Source: an uncultured Oscillospiraceae bacterium (GTDB lineage: Bacteria; Bacillota; Clostridia; Oscillospirales; Acutalibacteraceae). Taken from it: 22,689 nt of DNA. Every line of letters begins with the position of its first letter. Position 1 is the first letter of the stretch. Location of the stretch: positions 1 to 22,689 of the forward strand of contig URPQ01000029.1 in the NCBI GenBank assembly GCA_900549755.1, written 5' to 3'. The notes beneath the pieces were generated by a model. The model did not search any database, was not told where the DNA came from, and saw only the letters and a list, made by a program, of their open reading frames with translations. Shown here piece by piece: positions 12,540 through 20,422 of the stretch. Made by a program: the position numbers and the translations under genes.

Positions 12540-12653
12540 TTAACCCTGACGCTGTTTGTGCTTGGGGTTTTCGCAGATAACCATTACCTTGCCCTTGCGC
12601 TTGATAATTTTGCATTTTTCGCAAATCTTTTTAACAGAAGGTCTGACTTTCAT
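12540..12653 (-). CDS. rpmJ: 50S ribosomal protein L36, zinc-binding form
   Basis: A 37-residue protein. It starts MKVRPSVKKICEKCK and ends NPKHKQRQG. The zinc ligands C11, C14, C27 and H32 are all present, so it is the zinc-dependent C+ form. AAGGAGG lies about ten bases upstream. It lies between infA and rpsM, its normal place. Confidence 0.96.
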   Translation of the reverse strand: MKVRPSVKKICEKCKIIKRKGKVMVICENPKHKQRQG

Positions 12654-12683
12654 TTGGATTATACCTCCTTAAATTTTTGACTG

Positions 12684-12902
12684 TTATTTTGAACGCCAGG
12701 TTATGCGACCCTTTGACAGATCGTACGGAGACATCTCAACAGTCACCTTGTCGCCCGGGAGAATGCGTATGAAATTCATACGGAGCTTTCCCGATATATG
12801 GGCGAGGATTATATGTCCCCCCTGGATTTCTACCTTGAACATTGCGTTAGGCATTGCCTCAACAACGACGCCTTCAAGCTCTATCATATCTTCTTTAGAC
12901 AC
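12684..12902 (-). CDS. infA: Translation initiation factor IF-1
   Basis: A 72-aa OB-fold factor that fills the ribosomal A site during initiation. MIELEGVVVEAMPNAMFKVEI, HISGKLRMNFIRILPGDKV and SPYDLSKGRITWR are textbook family sequence. The start codon is GTG, supported by AGGGAGGAAC just upstream and by the conserved N-terminus SKEDMIELEG. The start overlaps the end of the KOW gene by 8 bases, implying coupled translation. Confidence 0.97.
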   Translation of the reverse strand: MSKEDMIELEGVVVEAMPNAMFKVEIQGGHIILAHISGKLRMNFIRILPGDKVTVEMSPYDLSKGRITWRSK

Positions 12903-13155
12903 TTTGGTTCCTCCCTTTCAAGCCATCACTCCTGAGCCGGGCTAATTCCCGCCTCAAAGCCTTATCGGTTTTATAGCTGTTTCCATCAAGAATTGTGTTT
13001 GTAAACGCTGTGTGCTTCACATTTTTGCGTTTCGGTTTTTCAAGCGGGCGTTCCTTACCGTCGCACAGGTAAAGGAATTTATCGTCCGCGCTCACCACCA
13101 CCATAAGGCGGTTTTTATCGCGCCCCGCCTTTGAAAAGACTATGCGACCCACCAT
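12895..13155 (-). CDS. KOW-domain RNA-binding protein, L14e-like
   Basis: An 86-aa protein. The N-terminal KOW-like barrel reads MVGRIVFSKAGRDKNRLMVVV, followed by LYLCDGKERPLEKPKRKNVKH, a pattern shared with archaeal and eukaryotic L14e. A basic helical tail follows (ALRRELARLRSDG). Clostridia commonly carry this gene between map and infA, as here, which suggests a ribosome-linked RNA-binding role; its actual function is not known to me. GAGG lies eight bases before the ATG. Confidence 0.85.
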   Translation of the reverse strand: MVGRIVFSKAGRDKNRLMVVVSADDKFLYLCDGKERPLEKPKRKNVKHTAFTNTILDGNSYKTDKALRRELARLRSDGLKGRNQSV

Positions 13156-13165
13156 AAGCGTTTCC

Positions 13166-13915
13166 TCAAACCACGGTCATAATTTTAGGACCGTCGGCGG
13201 TTATCACTATCGTATGCTCAAAATGAGCGGAAAGCGAACCGTCCTTGGTTAAAACAGTCCACCCGTCCGGCTGAACCTTAACATCATAGCCTCCGGCGTT
13301 TACCATCGGTTCTATTGCTATGGTCATTCCGGGCATCAGGCGTATTCCCCTGCCGGGTATGCCGAAATTAGGAACCTCGGGAGCTTCATGCAGGTGCGTA
13401 CCCACGCCGTGACCGACAAACTGCCGCACGACCGAATACCCACGCGCCTCAACATAACTCTGAACAGCGTGACCTATATCACCGATTCTGCCGCCCGCGC
13501 ACGCCGCGCGTATTCCCTCGTAAAGGCTTTCGCGCGTTGTGTCCATCAGCCGCTTCGCTTCCGGAGATACATCTCCGCAGGCGAAAGTGGCGGCGTTATC
13601 GCCGTGATACCCGTCGAACTTGGCGCCGAGGTCGATACTTACTATATCGCCGGCGCGCAGCTTGCGCTTTTCGGAAGGTATGCCGTGAATTACCTCGTTG
13701 TTAATAGATATACAGGCAGTAGCGGGGTAGCCCTCGTAATTTTTAAAGTTGGGCTCGCCGCCGCGGCGTCGGATGTATTCCTCCGCCAGACGGTCGATCT
13801 CAGCCGTTGTTACTCCGGGCTCTACCGCTTTGCCGGCTACCTCTAATGCTCCGGCCGATATACTGCAAGCCTCTTTCATTATTTTAAGCTCGCGGCCGGT
13901 TTTAAGCACTATCAT
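13166..13915 (-). CDS. map: Methionine aminopeptidase, type I
   Basis: A 249-aa metalloprotease removing the initiator methionine from nascent chains. The five metal ligands are all present: D95 and D106 (SIDLGAKFDGYHGDNAA), H169 (VGHGVGTHLHE), E202 (IAIEPMV) and E233 (HFEHTIVIT), each two positions before its E. coli counterpart. H77 in NEVIHGIPS matches the catalytic histidine. No N-terminal SH3-binding zinc extension is present. The ATG shares ATGA with the adk stop, so translation is probably coupled. Confidence 0.97.
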   Translation of the reverse strand: MIVLKTGRELKIMKEACSISAGALEVAGKAVEPGVTTAEIDRLAEEYIRRRGGEPNFKNYEGYPATACISINNEVIHGIPSEKRKLRAGDIVSIDLGAKFDGYHGDNAATFACGDVSPEAKRLMDTTRESLYEGIRAACAGGRIGDIGHAVQSYVEARGYSVVRQFVGHGVGTHLHEAPEVPNFGIPGRGIRLMPGMTIAIEPMVNAGGYDVKVQPDGWTVLTKDGSLSAHFEHTIVITADGPKIMTVV

Positions 13916-14550
13916 ATATTCTTCTCCAGCGCTTCGAGTACAAGACGGGTAGTATCCTTAACCTCGTCCTGTCCCTCGACAGTGATGAGCTTTCCGCAGT
14001 TTTTGTAATAATCTTTCAGCGGCTCGGTCTGCTCGTGATAAACGTTAAGTCTGTTTTTCACGGTTTCGGGCTCATCGTCCTTACGGATAACAAGCGCGCC
14101 GCCGCAGGAATTGCAAACGCCCTCTTCAGCCGGTTTTTTATACTCGGTGTGGTAGCTGGCGCCGCACTTTTCGCAAACGCGTCTGCCCGACATACGCTTT
14201 ACTATCTCGCTGTCTGCAACCTCAATTGAGAGTGCGGCGTCGATACCGAAGCCCATTTCGTCAAGCGCTTCTGCCTGCGGAATTGTGCGCGGGAAGCCGT
14301 CTAAAATATAACCGTTTGCACAGTCGCTTTCAGCTAAACGCTCCTTAATAATGCCGATAACGACATCATCGGGAACAAGCTCGCCCGCGTCGATATATGA
14401 TTTTGCTTTCAGTCCCATTTCCGTTCCGTTTTTAAGTGCAGCACGAATAATGTTGCCGGTGGAAATGGTCGGAATATTATATTTTTCGGAGATTATCTCA
14501 GCCTGGGTGCCCTTACCGGCGCCCGGTGCTCCCAAAAGAATGAGCTTCAT
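13912..14550 (-). CDS. adk: Adenylate kinase with zinc-binding LID
   Basis: A 212-aa enzyme interconverting ATP + AMP and 2 ADP. The P-loop GAPGAGKG is at residues 7-14, the NMP-binding region is about 30-60, and DGFPRT is at 84-89. The LID domain holds four cysteines, C126, C129, C146 and C149 (CEKCG...CNSCG), the structural zinc form common in Gram-positives. AAGGAG precedes the ATG. It lies 20 bases after secY and overlaps map by four bases. Confidence 0.97.
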   Translation of the reverse strand: MKLILLGAPGAGKGTQAEIISEKYNIPTISTGNIIRAALKNGTEMGLKAKSYIDAGELVPDDVVIGIIKERLAESDCANGYILDGFPRTIPQAEALDEMGFGIDAALSIEVADSEIVKRMSGRRVCEKCGASYHTEYKKPAEEGVCNSCGGALVIRKDDEPETVKNRLNVYHEQTEPLKDYYKNCGKLITVEGQDEVKDTTRLVLEALEKNI

Positions 14551-14570
14551 AATTTAATACTCCTTAATGC

Positions 14571-15848
14571 TTAATCAAGGAATCCCTTGTAATGACGCAT
14601 CATCATCTGGGATTCAAGATTACGGACAGTGTCAAGCGCAACGCCTACCATAATGAGTACCGACGTACCGCCGAGGGAAATGTTGATTCCGCCGACGCTG
14701 CCGATAAGTATAGGCAGGATAGCGATAACACTTAAGAATATAGCACCCATAAGCGTTATTCTTGACAAAATCTTTGAAATGAAGTCCGAAGTGGACTTGC
14801 CGGGACGTATACCCGGTATTGCACCGCCGTTTTTACGCAGGTTGTTTGCCATTTCAATCGGATTGAACTGGATTGTTGCATAGAAGTATGCAAAACCGAT
14901 TATCAGAACGAAATAGATTACCGCATAGAAAACGCCCTGAACGCTGAAAAGCCTTAATACCTTATAGAACCAGTGGTTCTCGTTCTTCCAGAACGAAAGT
15001 ATCATCGTGGGGAGCATAAGTATGCTCGAGGCAAAGATTATCGGCATAACGCCCGACATATTGACCTTGATCGGAATGTGGGTGTTCTGTCCGCCGTACA
15101 TCTTATTGCCTACAACACGCTTGGCGTACTGCACCGGAATACGGCGTTCCGCCTCGGTCATCCAAACGATGAAGGCTATAACCAGTAAGAACATAACTAC
15201 TATTCCTACAACCGCAACCTGCTTATCGAGCTTCCAGTAAGCGATAAGTGTGTTAAGAGCCTGCGGACCGCGGGAGATAATACCTGCGAAAAGCAGTATT
15301 GAAATACCGTTGCCGATACCCTTAACGTCTATCTGCTCGCCGAGCCACATTACAAGCGCCGAACCTGCCGTAAAGGCAAGTATTATAACGAACGCCGCAA
15401 ATATAACGGCACCGCCGGATACGCTCAGATAGTTGCTGTTTTTGAGATAGAAGAAATATGCCGTACCTTGAATGAGTGCCAGACCGACCGTTGTGTAACG
15501 GGTTATCTGGGCTAACTTCTTCTGACCTTCCTCACCCTCTTTTGAAAGTCTTTCAAGAGCGGGTATTGCAACGCACAGAAGCTGTACTATAATTGAGGAG
15601 TTGATGTACGGTGTAACAGACATTGCGAATATTGCGCCGTACTCAAGACCGCCTCCGGTAAGAATAGACAGGTAGCTGAAAAATTCATTCGTTGTTCCCG
15701 ATTCGGTTGCGGATTTTAAAGCGGCAACGTCGATATACGGTACCGGAATAACCGAGCCGATACGGAAAATCAAAACGATGAAAACGGTAAAAAGAATCTT
15801 ATTACGAATTTCTTTTATTTTCCAGGCGTTTCTTAATGTTTCTAACAT
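14571..15848 (-). CDS. secY: Protein translocase channel subunit SecY
   Basis: A 425-aa integral membrane protein forming the SecYEG channel, with about ten hydrophobic helices. Family markers are FRIGSVIPVPYID near the first helix, MSVTPYINSSIIVQLL, the cytoplasmic loop EAERRIPVQYAKRVVGNKMYG, and the C5-loop region ATIQFNPIEMANNLRKNGG with IPGIRPG. The ATG overlaps the rplO stop as TGATG, and its SD GAGGTG lies within the last rplO codons, so expression is tied to rplO. Confidence 0.97.
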   Translation of the reverse strand: MLETLRNAWKIKEIRNKILFTVFIVLIFRIGSVIPVPYIDVAALKSATESGTTNEFFSYLSILTGGGLEYGAIFAMSVTPYINSSIIVQLLCVAIPALERLSKEGEEGQKKLAQITRYTTVGLALIQGTAYFFYLKNSNYLSVSGGAVIFAAFVIILAFTAGSALVMWLGEQIDVKGIGNGISILLFAGIISRGPQALNTLIAYWKLDKQVAVVGIVVMFLLVIAFIVWMTEAERRIPVQYAKRVVGNKMYGGQNTHIPIKVNMSGVMPIIFASSILMLPTMILSFWKNENHWFYKVLRLFSVQGVFYAVIYFVLIIGFAYFYATIQFNPIEMANNLRKNGGAIPGIRPGKSTSDFISKILSRITLMGAIFLSVIAILPILIGSVGGINISLGGTSVLIMVGVALDTVRNLESQMMMRHYKGFLD

Positions 15849-16288
15849 CAGATCACCTCAGCCTTTCCGCCGACTGAATTGATTTTCTCAGCAGCAGACG
15901 CAGAGAAAGCGTTCGCCTTAACAGTGAGCTTCTTTGTAAGCTTGCCGTTAGCCAAAACCTTAATGGGAAGGTTTGCTTTCTTTACTATACCCTTGTCGGC
16001 CAAAGCTGCAGCGTCAACCGTTGCGCCGTCCTCGAACACCTCAAGTGCGGAAAGGTTGATCGCTATCCATTCCTCGGCAAAAATATTATTGAAGCCACGC
16101 TTAGGAATACGTCTTTGCAGCGGCATCTGACCGCCTTCAAAGCCGGGTCTCATACCGTGACCCGCACGGGCTTTCTGACCCTTGTGACCTTTACCGGCAG
16201 TTTTGCCGTTGCCCGAGCCGTGACCTCTGCCTATACGCTTCGCCTCTTTTGTAGAGCCGAAAGCCGGAGATAATTCATGCATTTTCAT
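15848..16288 (-). CDS. rplO: 50S ribosomal protein L15
   Basis: A 146-aa late-assembly protein of the large subunit. The glycine- and lysine-rich opening GRGHGSGNGKTAGKGHKGQKAR and the following FEGGQMPLQRRIPKRGF are diagnostic. The ATG at 16288 is chosen because GGAGG is about eight bases upstream; a longer frame would use a GTG that is part of that SD. A 63-base gap before it, after rpmD, is larger than most gaps in the cluster and holds competing hairpins. Confidence 0.96.
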   Translation of the reverse strand: MKMHELSPAFGSTKEAKRIGRGHGSGNGKTAGKGHKGQKARAGHGMRPGFEGGQMPLQRRIPKRGFNNIFAEEWIAINLSALEVFEDGATVDAAALADKGIVKKANLPIKVLANGKLTKKLTVKANAFSASAAEKINSVGGKAEVI

Positions 16289-16351
16289 TGTTCGCACCTC
16301 CTTGCTTAATTCGCGCGGTTAAAACCGCATTTCCGCCGTATGCGGATAAAA
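16289..16351 (-). promoter_or_regulatory. rpmD-rplO gap with two mutually exclusive hairpins
   Basis: In minus-strand RNA, CCGCAT (16345-16340) can pair with ATGCGG (16330-16325), followed by TTTT. Alternatively GCGGTT (16328-16323) can pair with AACCGC (16320-16315). The two share 16325-16328, so only one can form at a time. This could be a weak attenuator or an mRNA processing site; the folds are by eye. Confidence 0.4.
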
Positions 16352-16549
16352 TCATTTCGCAGCCGTAACCTCAACAAGATGAGAAATCTTGTTGATCTTG
16401 CCCTTGGTCTGCTCGTTATCCGGCTGAATTTTCTCATCGCCGATTTTGAAAAGACCGAGAGCATTTGCGGTAGCTATCTGATCCTTTTTAGCACCGATGG
16501 TGCTTTTTACCAGCTTTACTTTAAGGCCGGCAGCCTTTTTTGTTGCCAT
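16352..16549 (-). CDS. rpmD: 50S ribosomal protein L30
   Basis: A 65-aa protein of the large subunit. LKVKLVKSTIGAKKDQIATANALGL and the end GKINKISHLVEV match the bacterial short L30 family. AAGGAGGAGC precedes the ATG, 14 bases after rpsE. Position between rpsE and rplO is standard for the spc operon. Confidence 0.95.
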   Translation of the reverse strand: MATKKAAGLKVKLVKSTIGAKKDQIATANALGLFKIGDEKIQPDNEQTKGKINKISHLVEVTAAK

Positions 16550-16563
16550 AACGCTGCTCCTCC

Positions 16564-17067
16564 TTAACCAATGATTTCCTTGACAGACTTGCCGCGTACT
16601 GCTGCTACTTCCTCGGCGCTGCGAAGCGATGCGAGGCCGGCAACAGTGGCGCGAACAACGTTGCAGGGATTGTTCGATCTTAAAGCTTTGGTACGAATGT
16701 CGGAAATACCGACAGTCTCAACTACCGCACGCACAGCGCCGCCGGCAATAACGCCGGTACCGGGAGCCGCGGGCTTAAGAAGAACGCGGCCTGCGCCGAA
16801 TTCGCCTATTACCTCGTGCGGAATTGTTGTACCCTTTAAGGATACCTTTATAAGATTCTTTTTAGCGTCTTCAATTCCTTTGCGAATAGCGTCCGGAACT
16901 TCGCCCGCCTTACCAAGCCCATAGCCTACAATGCCGTTGCCGTCTCCTACAACCACAAGTGCTGCGAACTTCATAATACGTCCGCCCTTAACGGTTTTGG
17001 AAACACGGTTTATAGAAACTACGCGCTCTTTTAAATCTAATGTTGATGCGTCAATATTTGTAGCCAA
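16564..17067 (-). CDS. rpsE: 30S ribosomal protein S5
   Basis: A 167-aa protein with an N-terminal dsRNA-binding-like domain (VVSINRVSKTVKGGRIMKFAALVVVGDGNG) and a C-terminal S5 domain (GTGVIAGGAVRAVVETVGISDI, then NPCNVVRATVAGL). It helps keep decoding accurate and has helicase activity at the mRNA entry. The start codon is TTG, with AAGGAGG eight bases upstream and no better ATG or GTG nearby. TTG is unusual among these highly expressed genes. Confidence 0.96.
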   Translation of the reverse strand: MATNIDASTLDLKERVVSINRVSKTVKGGRIMKFAALVVVGDGNGIVGYGLGKAGEVPDAIRKGIEDAKKNLIKVSLKGTTIPHEVIGEFGAGRVLLKPAAPGTGVIAGGAVRAVVETVGISDIRTKALRSNNPCNVVRATVAGLASLRSAEEVAAVRGKSVKEIIG

Positions 17068-17082
17068 AAGTATTCCTCCTTA

Positions 17083-17442
17083 TCAGAACTTGAGTCCGCC
17101 CTCGCGGGCACCTTCGGCAAGCTCCTTGACACGGCCGTGATAAATGTATCCGCCGCGGTCAAAAACAACCTCGGTGATGCCCTTTTCTGCGGCACGTTCA
17201 GCAATTAACTTTCCAACCTTGTGAGCGCCCTCTTTGTTGCCGCCGGAAATTCCGAAATCCTTCTCGTTGGAAGAAGCGGCTGCGAGTGTAACGCCGTTTA
17301 CATCGTCGATAAGCTGGGCGTAAATGTTGCTGTTGGAGCGGAATACATCAAGGCGAGGACAAGCCGCCGTACCGCTGACCTTAGAGCGGACGCGGGCGTG
17401 ACGCTTAAGTCTTGCCTGATTGCTGTTTGGTCTTGTAACCAT
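17083..17442 (-). CDS. rplR: 50S ribosomal protein L18
   Basis: A 119-aa 5S rRNA-binding protein of the central protuberance. ARLKRHARVRSKVSGTAACPRLDVFRS, NIYAQLIDDVNGVTLAAASS and the final DRGGYIYHGRVKELAEGAREGGLKF are characteristic. AAGGAGTG precedes the ATG. It sits 18 bases after rplF. Confidence 0.97.
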   Translation of the reverse strand: MVTRPNSNQARLKRHARVRSKVSGTAACPRLDVFRSNSNIYAQLIDDVNGVTLAAASSNEKDFGISGGNKEGAHKVGKLIAERAAEKGITEVVFDRGGYIYHGRVKELAEGAREGGLKF

Positions 17443-17460
17443 CGTTTATACACTCCTTTA

Positions 17461-18009
17461 TTATTTCTTAGCACCCTTGCCGGCTTTACCTTCCTTGCGG
17501 CGGATATGCTCGTCGGCGTACTTAATACCTTTGCCCTTATAAGGCTCCGGCGGACGCTTCTCGCGAACTTCCGCGGCAAACTGGCCGACCTGCTGCTTAT
17601 CCGCACCGCTTATAACTACCTGGTTGGGAGTCGGTACGTCAATGGTGATTCCCGGAACTTCAGGAACGATTACCTGATGAGAATATCCGAGGTTCATTAC
17701 AAGATTTTTGCCCTGCTTTTGAGCACGGTAGCCTACGCCGTTTACCTCAAGCGTTTTTGAGTAGCCGTTGGTAACGCCCTCAACCATATTGTGGATAAGG
17801 GTACGGGTAAGACCGTGGAGCGCACGGTGATTTTTATCGTCGGTCGGGCGGGTCACGATTATTTCATTGCCCTCAAGCGCAATGTTTATTTCGTGATTGA
17901 AGGTGCTTTCAAGCGTGCCCTTGGGGCCCTTTACGGTCACCTTGCTGCCGTCAACCTTAACCTCAACACCGGCAGGGATTGCGATAGGTTTCTTTCCTAT
18001 TCTTGACAT
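17461..18009 (-). CDS. rplF: 50S ribosomal protein L6
   Basis: A 182-aa protein next to the GTPase-associated region, made of two related L6 domains (about 10-80 and 90-165). MSRIGKKPIAIPAGVEV opens it, and the second domain has the conserved RPPEPYKGKGIKYADE (about 153-168). A basic tail KEGKAGKGAKK ends it. AAGGAGGTG precedes the ATG, 14 bases after rpsH. Confidence 0.97.
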   Translation of the reverse strand: MSRIGKKPIAIPAGVEVKVDGSKVTVKGPKGTLESTFNHEINIALEGNEIIVTRPTDDKNHRALHGLTRTLIHNMVEGVTNGYSKTLEVNGVGYRAQKQGKNLVMNLGYSHQVIVPEVPGITIDVPTPNQVVISGADKQQVGQFAAEVREKRPPEPYKGKGIKYADEHIRRKEGKAGKGAKK

Positions 18010-18023
18010 CCTCTCGCACCTCC

Positions 18024-18422
18024 TTACCAGACGAAAGCGAGGACTTCGCCGCCGACATTGGCTTTGCGTGCCTGCTTGTCTGTCATTATACCCTTAGAGG
18101 TGGAAAGGATGGCTATGCCGAGGCCTTTCATAACCTTGGGCATATCCTCTACGTTTGTGTAGATACGCAAGCCGGGCTTAGAAACTCTTCTAATGCCGCT
18201 TATAACCTGCGATTTATTCTGGCCGTACTTCAATGTAATATGAATTACGCCCTGCTTTCCGTCTTCTTCGACCTGAAAGCCCGAGATGTAACCCTCGTCA
18301 AGTAAAATCTGAGCGATTGCCTTTTTTACGTTTGACGCCGGAACATCTACCGAATCATGCTTTGCAGCGGATGCATTACGAATTCTCGTAAGCATATCCG
18401 CGATTGTATCGCTGATTTGCAT
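18024..18422 (-). CDS. rpsH: 30S ribosomal protein S8
   Basis: A 132-aa 16S rRNA-binding protein of the central domain. DTIADMLTRIRNASAAKHDSVDVPASNVK at the start and GLGIAILSTSKGIMTDKQARKANVGGEVLAFVW at the end are diagnostic. In E. coli, S8 represses the spc operon by binding its mRNA near rplE; I did not identify a mimic here. AAGGAGG precedes the ATG. Confidence 0.97.
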   Translation of the reverse strand: MQISDTIADMLTRIRNASAAKHDSVDVPASNVKKAIAQILLDEGYISGFQVEEDGKQGVIHITLKYGQNKSQVISGIRRVSKPGLRIYTNVEDMPKVMKGLGIAILSTSKGIMTDKQARKANVGGEVLAFVW

Positions 18423-18449
18423 GCCGTCAACCTCCTTCAGCTTTGTGCC

Positions 18450-18635
18450 TTACCAACTGGCCTTCTTCACTCCGGGGATCTCGCCTTTATAAGCAAGCTC
18501 TCTGAAGCATATACGGCAAATGCCGTACTTGCGAAGATAAGCATGTGGGCGGCCGCAGATTTTGCATCTGTTATACTCTCTTGTTGAAAACTTAGCAGGT
18601 CTTGCCTGCTTAACTTTCATAGCAGTCTTAGCCAT
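18450..18635 (-). CDS. rpsZ: 30S ribosomal protein S14, zinc-binding type Z
   Basis: A 61-aa protein of the short zinc-dependent S14 class. The Cys4 site is C24, C27 (CKICGRPHAYLRKYGIC) with C40 and C43 (CRICF). The end FRELAYKGEIPGVKKASW is typical. AAGGAG precedes the ATG, 12 bases after rplE. Being the zinc form, it may have a zinc-free paralogue elsewhere in the genome, not visible here. Also called rpsN type Z. Confidence 0.97.
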   Translation of the reverse strand: MAKTAMKVKQARPAKFSTREYNRCKICGRPHAYLRKYGICRICFRELAYKGEIPGVKKASW

Positions 18636-18647
18636 TATTACTTCTCC

Positions 18648-19187
18648 TTATCTCGCAAACGGAGCGCCCAAAAGCGTTAATAACTCGCGGGCCTCTTCAT
18701 CTGTCTTCGCAGTTGTGACAAAAATTATATCCATACCGCGTACCTTATCGATCTTATCGTACTCGATCTCAGGGAAAATAAGCTGCTCTTTAACGCCCAT
18801 AGCATAGTTGCCGCGGCCGTCGAAAGCGTTGGGGTTAATTCCTCTGAAGTCGCGAACGCGCGGAAGAGCCGCATTGAAAAGTCTTTCAATGAACTCATAC
18901 ATACGCTCGCCGCGAAGTGTTACCTTCGCACCGATCGGCATACCCTCGCGGAGCTTGAAGTTCGCAACCGACTTCTTAGCGCGGCAGGGAATTGCCTTCT
19001 GACCGGTGATAAGACTCAGGTCTCGCAGAATAGCGTCGATGACCTTGGAGTTTTCCTTGGCCTCGCCGGCGCCTACATTGATAACGACCTTTTCGAGCTT
19101 CGGAATCTGCATGACGCTCTTGTAGCCAAATTTTGTCATCAGTGCGGGAGCGATCGAATTTTTATATTCGTTCGACAGTATTGACAT
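18648..19187 (-). CDS. rplE: 50S ribosomal protein L5
   Basis: A 179-aa 5S rRNA-binding protein that also contacts P-site tRNA. VVINVGAGEAKENSKVIDAILRDLSLITGQ, KLREGMPIGAKVTLRG and PRVRDFRGINPNAFDGRGNYAMGVKEQ are diagnostic. The ATG at 19187 follows AAGGAGG by about eight bases; an ATG five bases earlier is out of frame. Confidence 0.97.
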   Translation of the reverse strand: MSILSNEYKNSIAPALMTKFGYKSVMQIPKLEKVVINVGAGEAKENSKVIDAILRDLSLITGQKAIPCRAKKSVANFKLREGMPIGAKVTLRGERMYEFIERLFNAALPRVRDFRGINPNAFDGRGNYAMGVKEQLIFPEIEYDKIDKVRGMDIIFVTTAKTDEEARELLTLLGAPFAR

Positions 19188-19206
19188 GTCATGTCCTCCT
19201 TATCTC

Positions 19207-19530
19207 TTAAAAAGTCTCGCCGCATTTTTTGCACATGCGGTCTTTTTTGCCGTCCTCGTAGATTTTTGTACCTACTCTGGTGGGCTTATTGCATTTCGGG
19301 CAAACAACCTGAACCTTGCAGGCATAAACGGCACCGTTGGTTTCAATTATACCCGACGGATCTCCAGCCTTTTTCGGTTTAGCGTGTTTTTTAACAACGT
19401 TGATGCCCTCAACTATAACCTTACCCTCTTTGGGGCTGACCTCAAGCACCTTGCCGGTCTTCTTGCGGTCCTTTTTGTCTCCTGTAAGGAGGACTACGGT
19501 ATCACCGGTTTTAACGTGAAGCTTACTCAT
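19207..19530 (-). CDS. rplX: 50S ribosomal protein L24 with C-terminal zinc ribbon
   Basis: A 107-aa KOW-domain protein that starts large-subunit assembly and sits by the exit tunnel. The KOW segment is KTGDTVVLLTGDKKDRKKTGKVLEV (about 7-31), followed by VEGINVVKKHAKP. The C-terminal ribbon has C77 and C80 (CPKCNKPTRVG) and C100 and C103 (CKKCG). GGGAGG precedes the ATG, 16 bases after rplN. Confidence 0.97.
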   Translation of the reverse strand: MSKLHVKTGDTVVLLTGDKKDRKKTGKVLEVSPKEGKVIVEGINVVKKHAKPKKAGDPSGIIETNGAVYACKVQVVCPKCNKPTRVGTKIYEDGKKDRMCKKCGETF

Positions 19531-19546
19531 TGTTTTCTACCTCCCA

Positions 19547-19915
19547 TTAAAGCACTTCCGGAGCAAGTGACAGGATTTTTGTGTAATCCTTGTCGCGCAG
19601 CTCACGGGCTACCGGCCCGAAAATACGGGTACCGCGGGGGTTCTTGTCATCACGGATGATAACAGCCGCATTTTCGTCGAATCTGATGTATGTGCCGTCA
19701 TTACGACGAAGACCTCTTGCAGAACGAACTACAACTGCCTTTACTACATCGCCCTTCTTTACAGTACCGCCCGGAGCGGCCTTTTTAACAGAAGCCACGA
19801 TGACGTCGCCAATGTTGGCATACCTCCTTCTGGAGCCTCCAAGAACGCGGATGCACATGATTTCCTTAGCACCCGTATTGTCGGCAACCTTGAGGTAACT
19901 CTGTTGTTGTATCAC
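19547..19915 (-). CDS. rplN: 50S ribosomal protein L14
   Basis: A 122-aa beta-barrel protein at the subunit interface, forming bridge contacts with 16S rRNA. IQQQSYLKVADNTGAKEIMCIRVLGGSRRRYA and the end RELRDKDYTKILSLAPEVL are diagnostic. The start codon is GTG, directly before the conserved IQQQS, with AAGGAGG nine bases upstream. Confidence 0.97.
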   Translation of the reverse strand: MIQQQSYLKVADNTGAKEIMCIRVLGGSRRRYANIGDVIVASVKKAAPGGTVKKGDVVKAVVVRSARGLRRNDGTYIRFDENAAVIIRDDKNPRGTRIFGPVARELRDKDYTKILSLAPEVL

Positions 19916-19935
19916 AGTGTTTTCCTCCTTGTAGA

Positions 19936-20193
19936 CTACTTAGCCTTTTCGATTATTTCCGCCACGCGCCAACGCTTATCCTTGGAGAGTGGTCTGGTCT
20001 CCATAATAAGAACTCTGTCGCCTACGCCACAGGAATTATTCTCATCATGAGCTTTGAGTCTGATAGTGTTTTTGATTATCTTCTTGTAAAGCGGGTGCTT
20101 AACGTTGTCCTCAATGGCAACTACAACGGTTTTATCCATCTTGTCGCTTACAACCTTACCCACTCTTGTTTTACGAAGGTTTCTTTCGCTCAT
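19936..20193 (-). CDS. rpsQ: 30S ribosomal protein S17
   Basis: An 85-aa OB-fold protein binding the 5' domain of 16S rRNA. RKTRVGKVVSDKMDKTVVVAIEDNVKHPLYKKI and VLIMETRPLSKDKRWRVAEIIEKA match the family closely. GGGAGGAAAG precedes the ATG, 19 bases after rpmC. Confidence 0.97.
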   Translation of the reverse strand: MSERNLRKTRVGKVVSDKMDKTVVVAIEDNVKHPLYKKIIKNTIRLKAHDENNSCGVGDRVLIMETRPLSKDKRWRVAEIIEKAK

Positions 20194-20212
20194 TTAGCCT
20201 TTCCTCCCTCTC

Positions 20213-20422
20213 TCAAGCGTTGGTGCTGTCGTTTTTAAGCTCGTTCTCGCGAATGATTGTCTTAACGCGGGCGATATCCTTCTTAACGGCAGCTATACGC
20301 ATGGGGTTGTCGAGCTGGTTAATGGCGAGTTGGAAACGCAGATTAAATAATTCCTCTTTAAGCTTTGTCAACTGGTCATTCAGCTCCGGCAAAGTGTTCT
20401 GTCTGATTTCCTTTGCATTCAT
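20213..20422 (-). CDS. rpmC: 50S ribosomal protein L29
   Basis: A 69-aa two-helix protein at the tunnel exit, part of the docking surface for the signal recognition particle and trigger factor. KEIRQNTLPELNDQLTKLKEELFNLRFQLA and MRIAAVKKDIARVKTIIRE are characteristic. The ATG overlaps the rplP stop as TAATG; its SD (GGTGGTGAG) lies in the last rplP codons and is weaker than most in the cluster, so it probably depends on coupling. Confidence 0.96.
   Translation of the reverse strand: MNAKEIRQNTLPELNDQLTKLKEELFNLRFQLAINQLDNPMRIAAVKKDIARVKTIIRENELKNDSTNA

Noticed and set aside
17221..17760. A 179-codon plus-strand open frame opposite rplR/rplF
   Set aside because: It is a shadow of two certain ribosomal genes, has no SD or family signature, and similar long antisense frames occur opposite other genes here (for example 9920-10447 opposite rpoA and rplQ).
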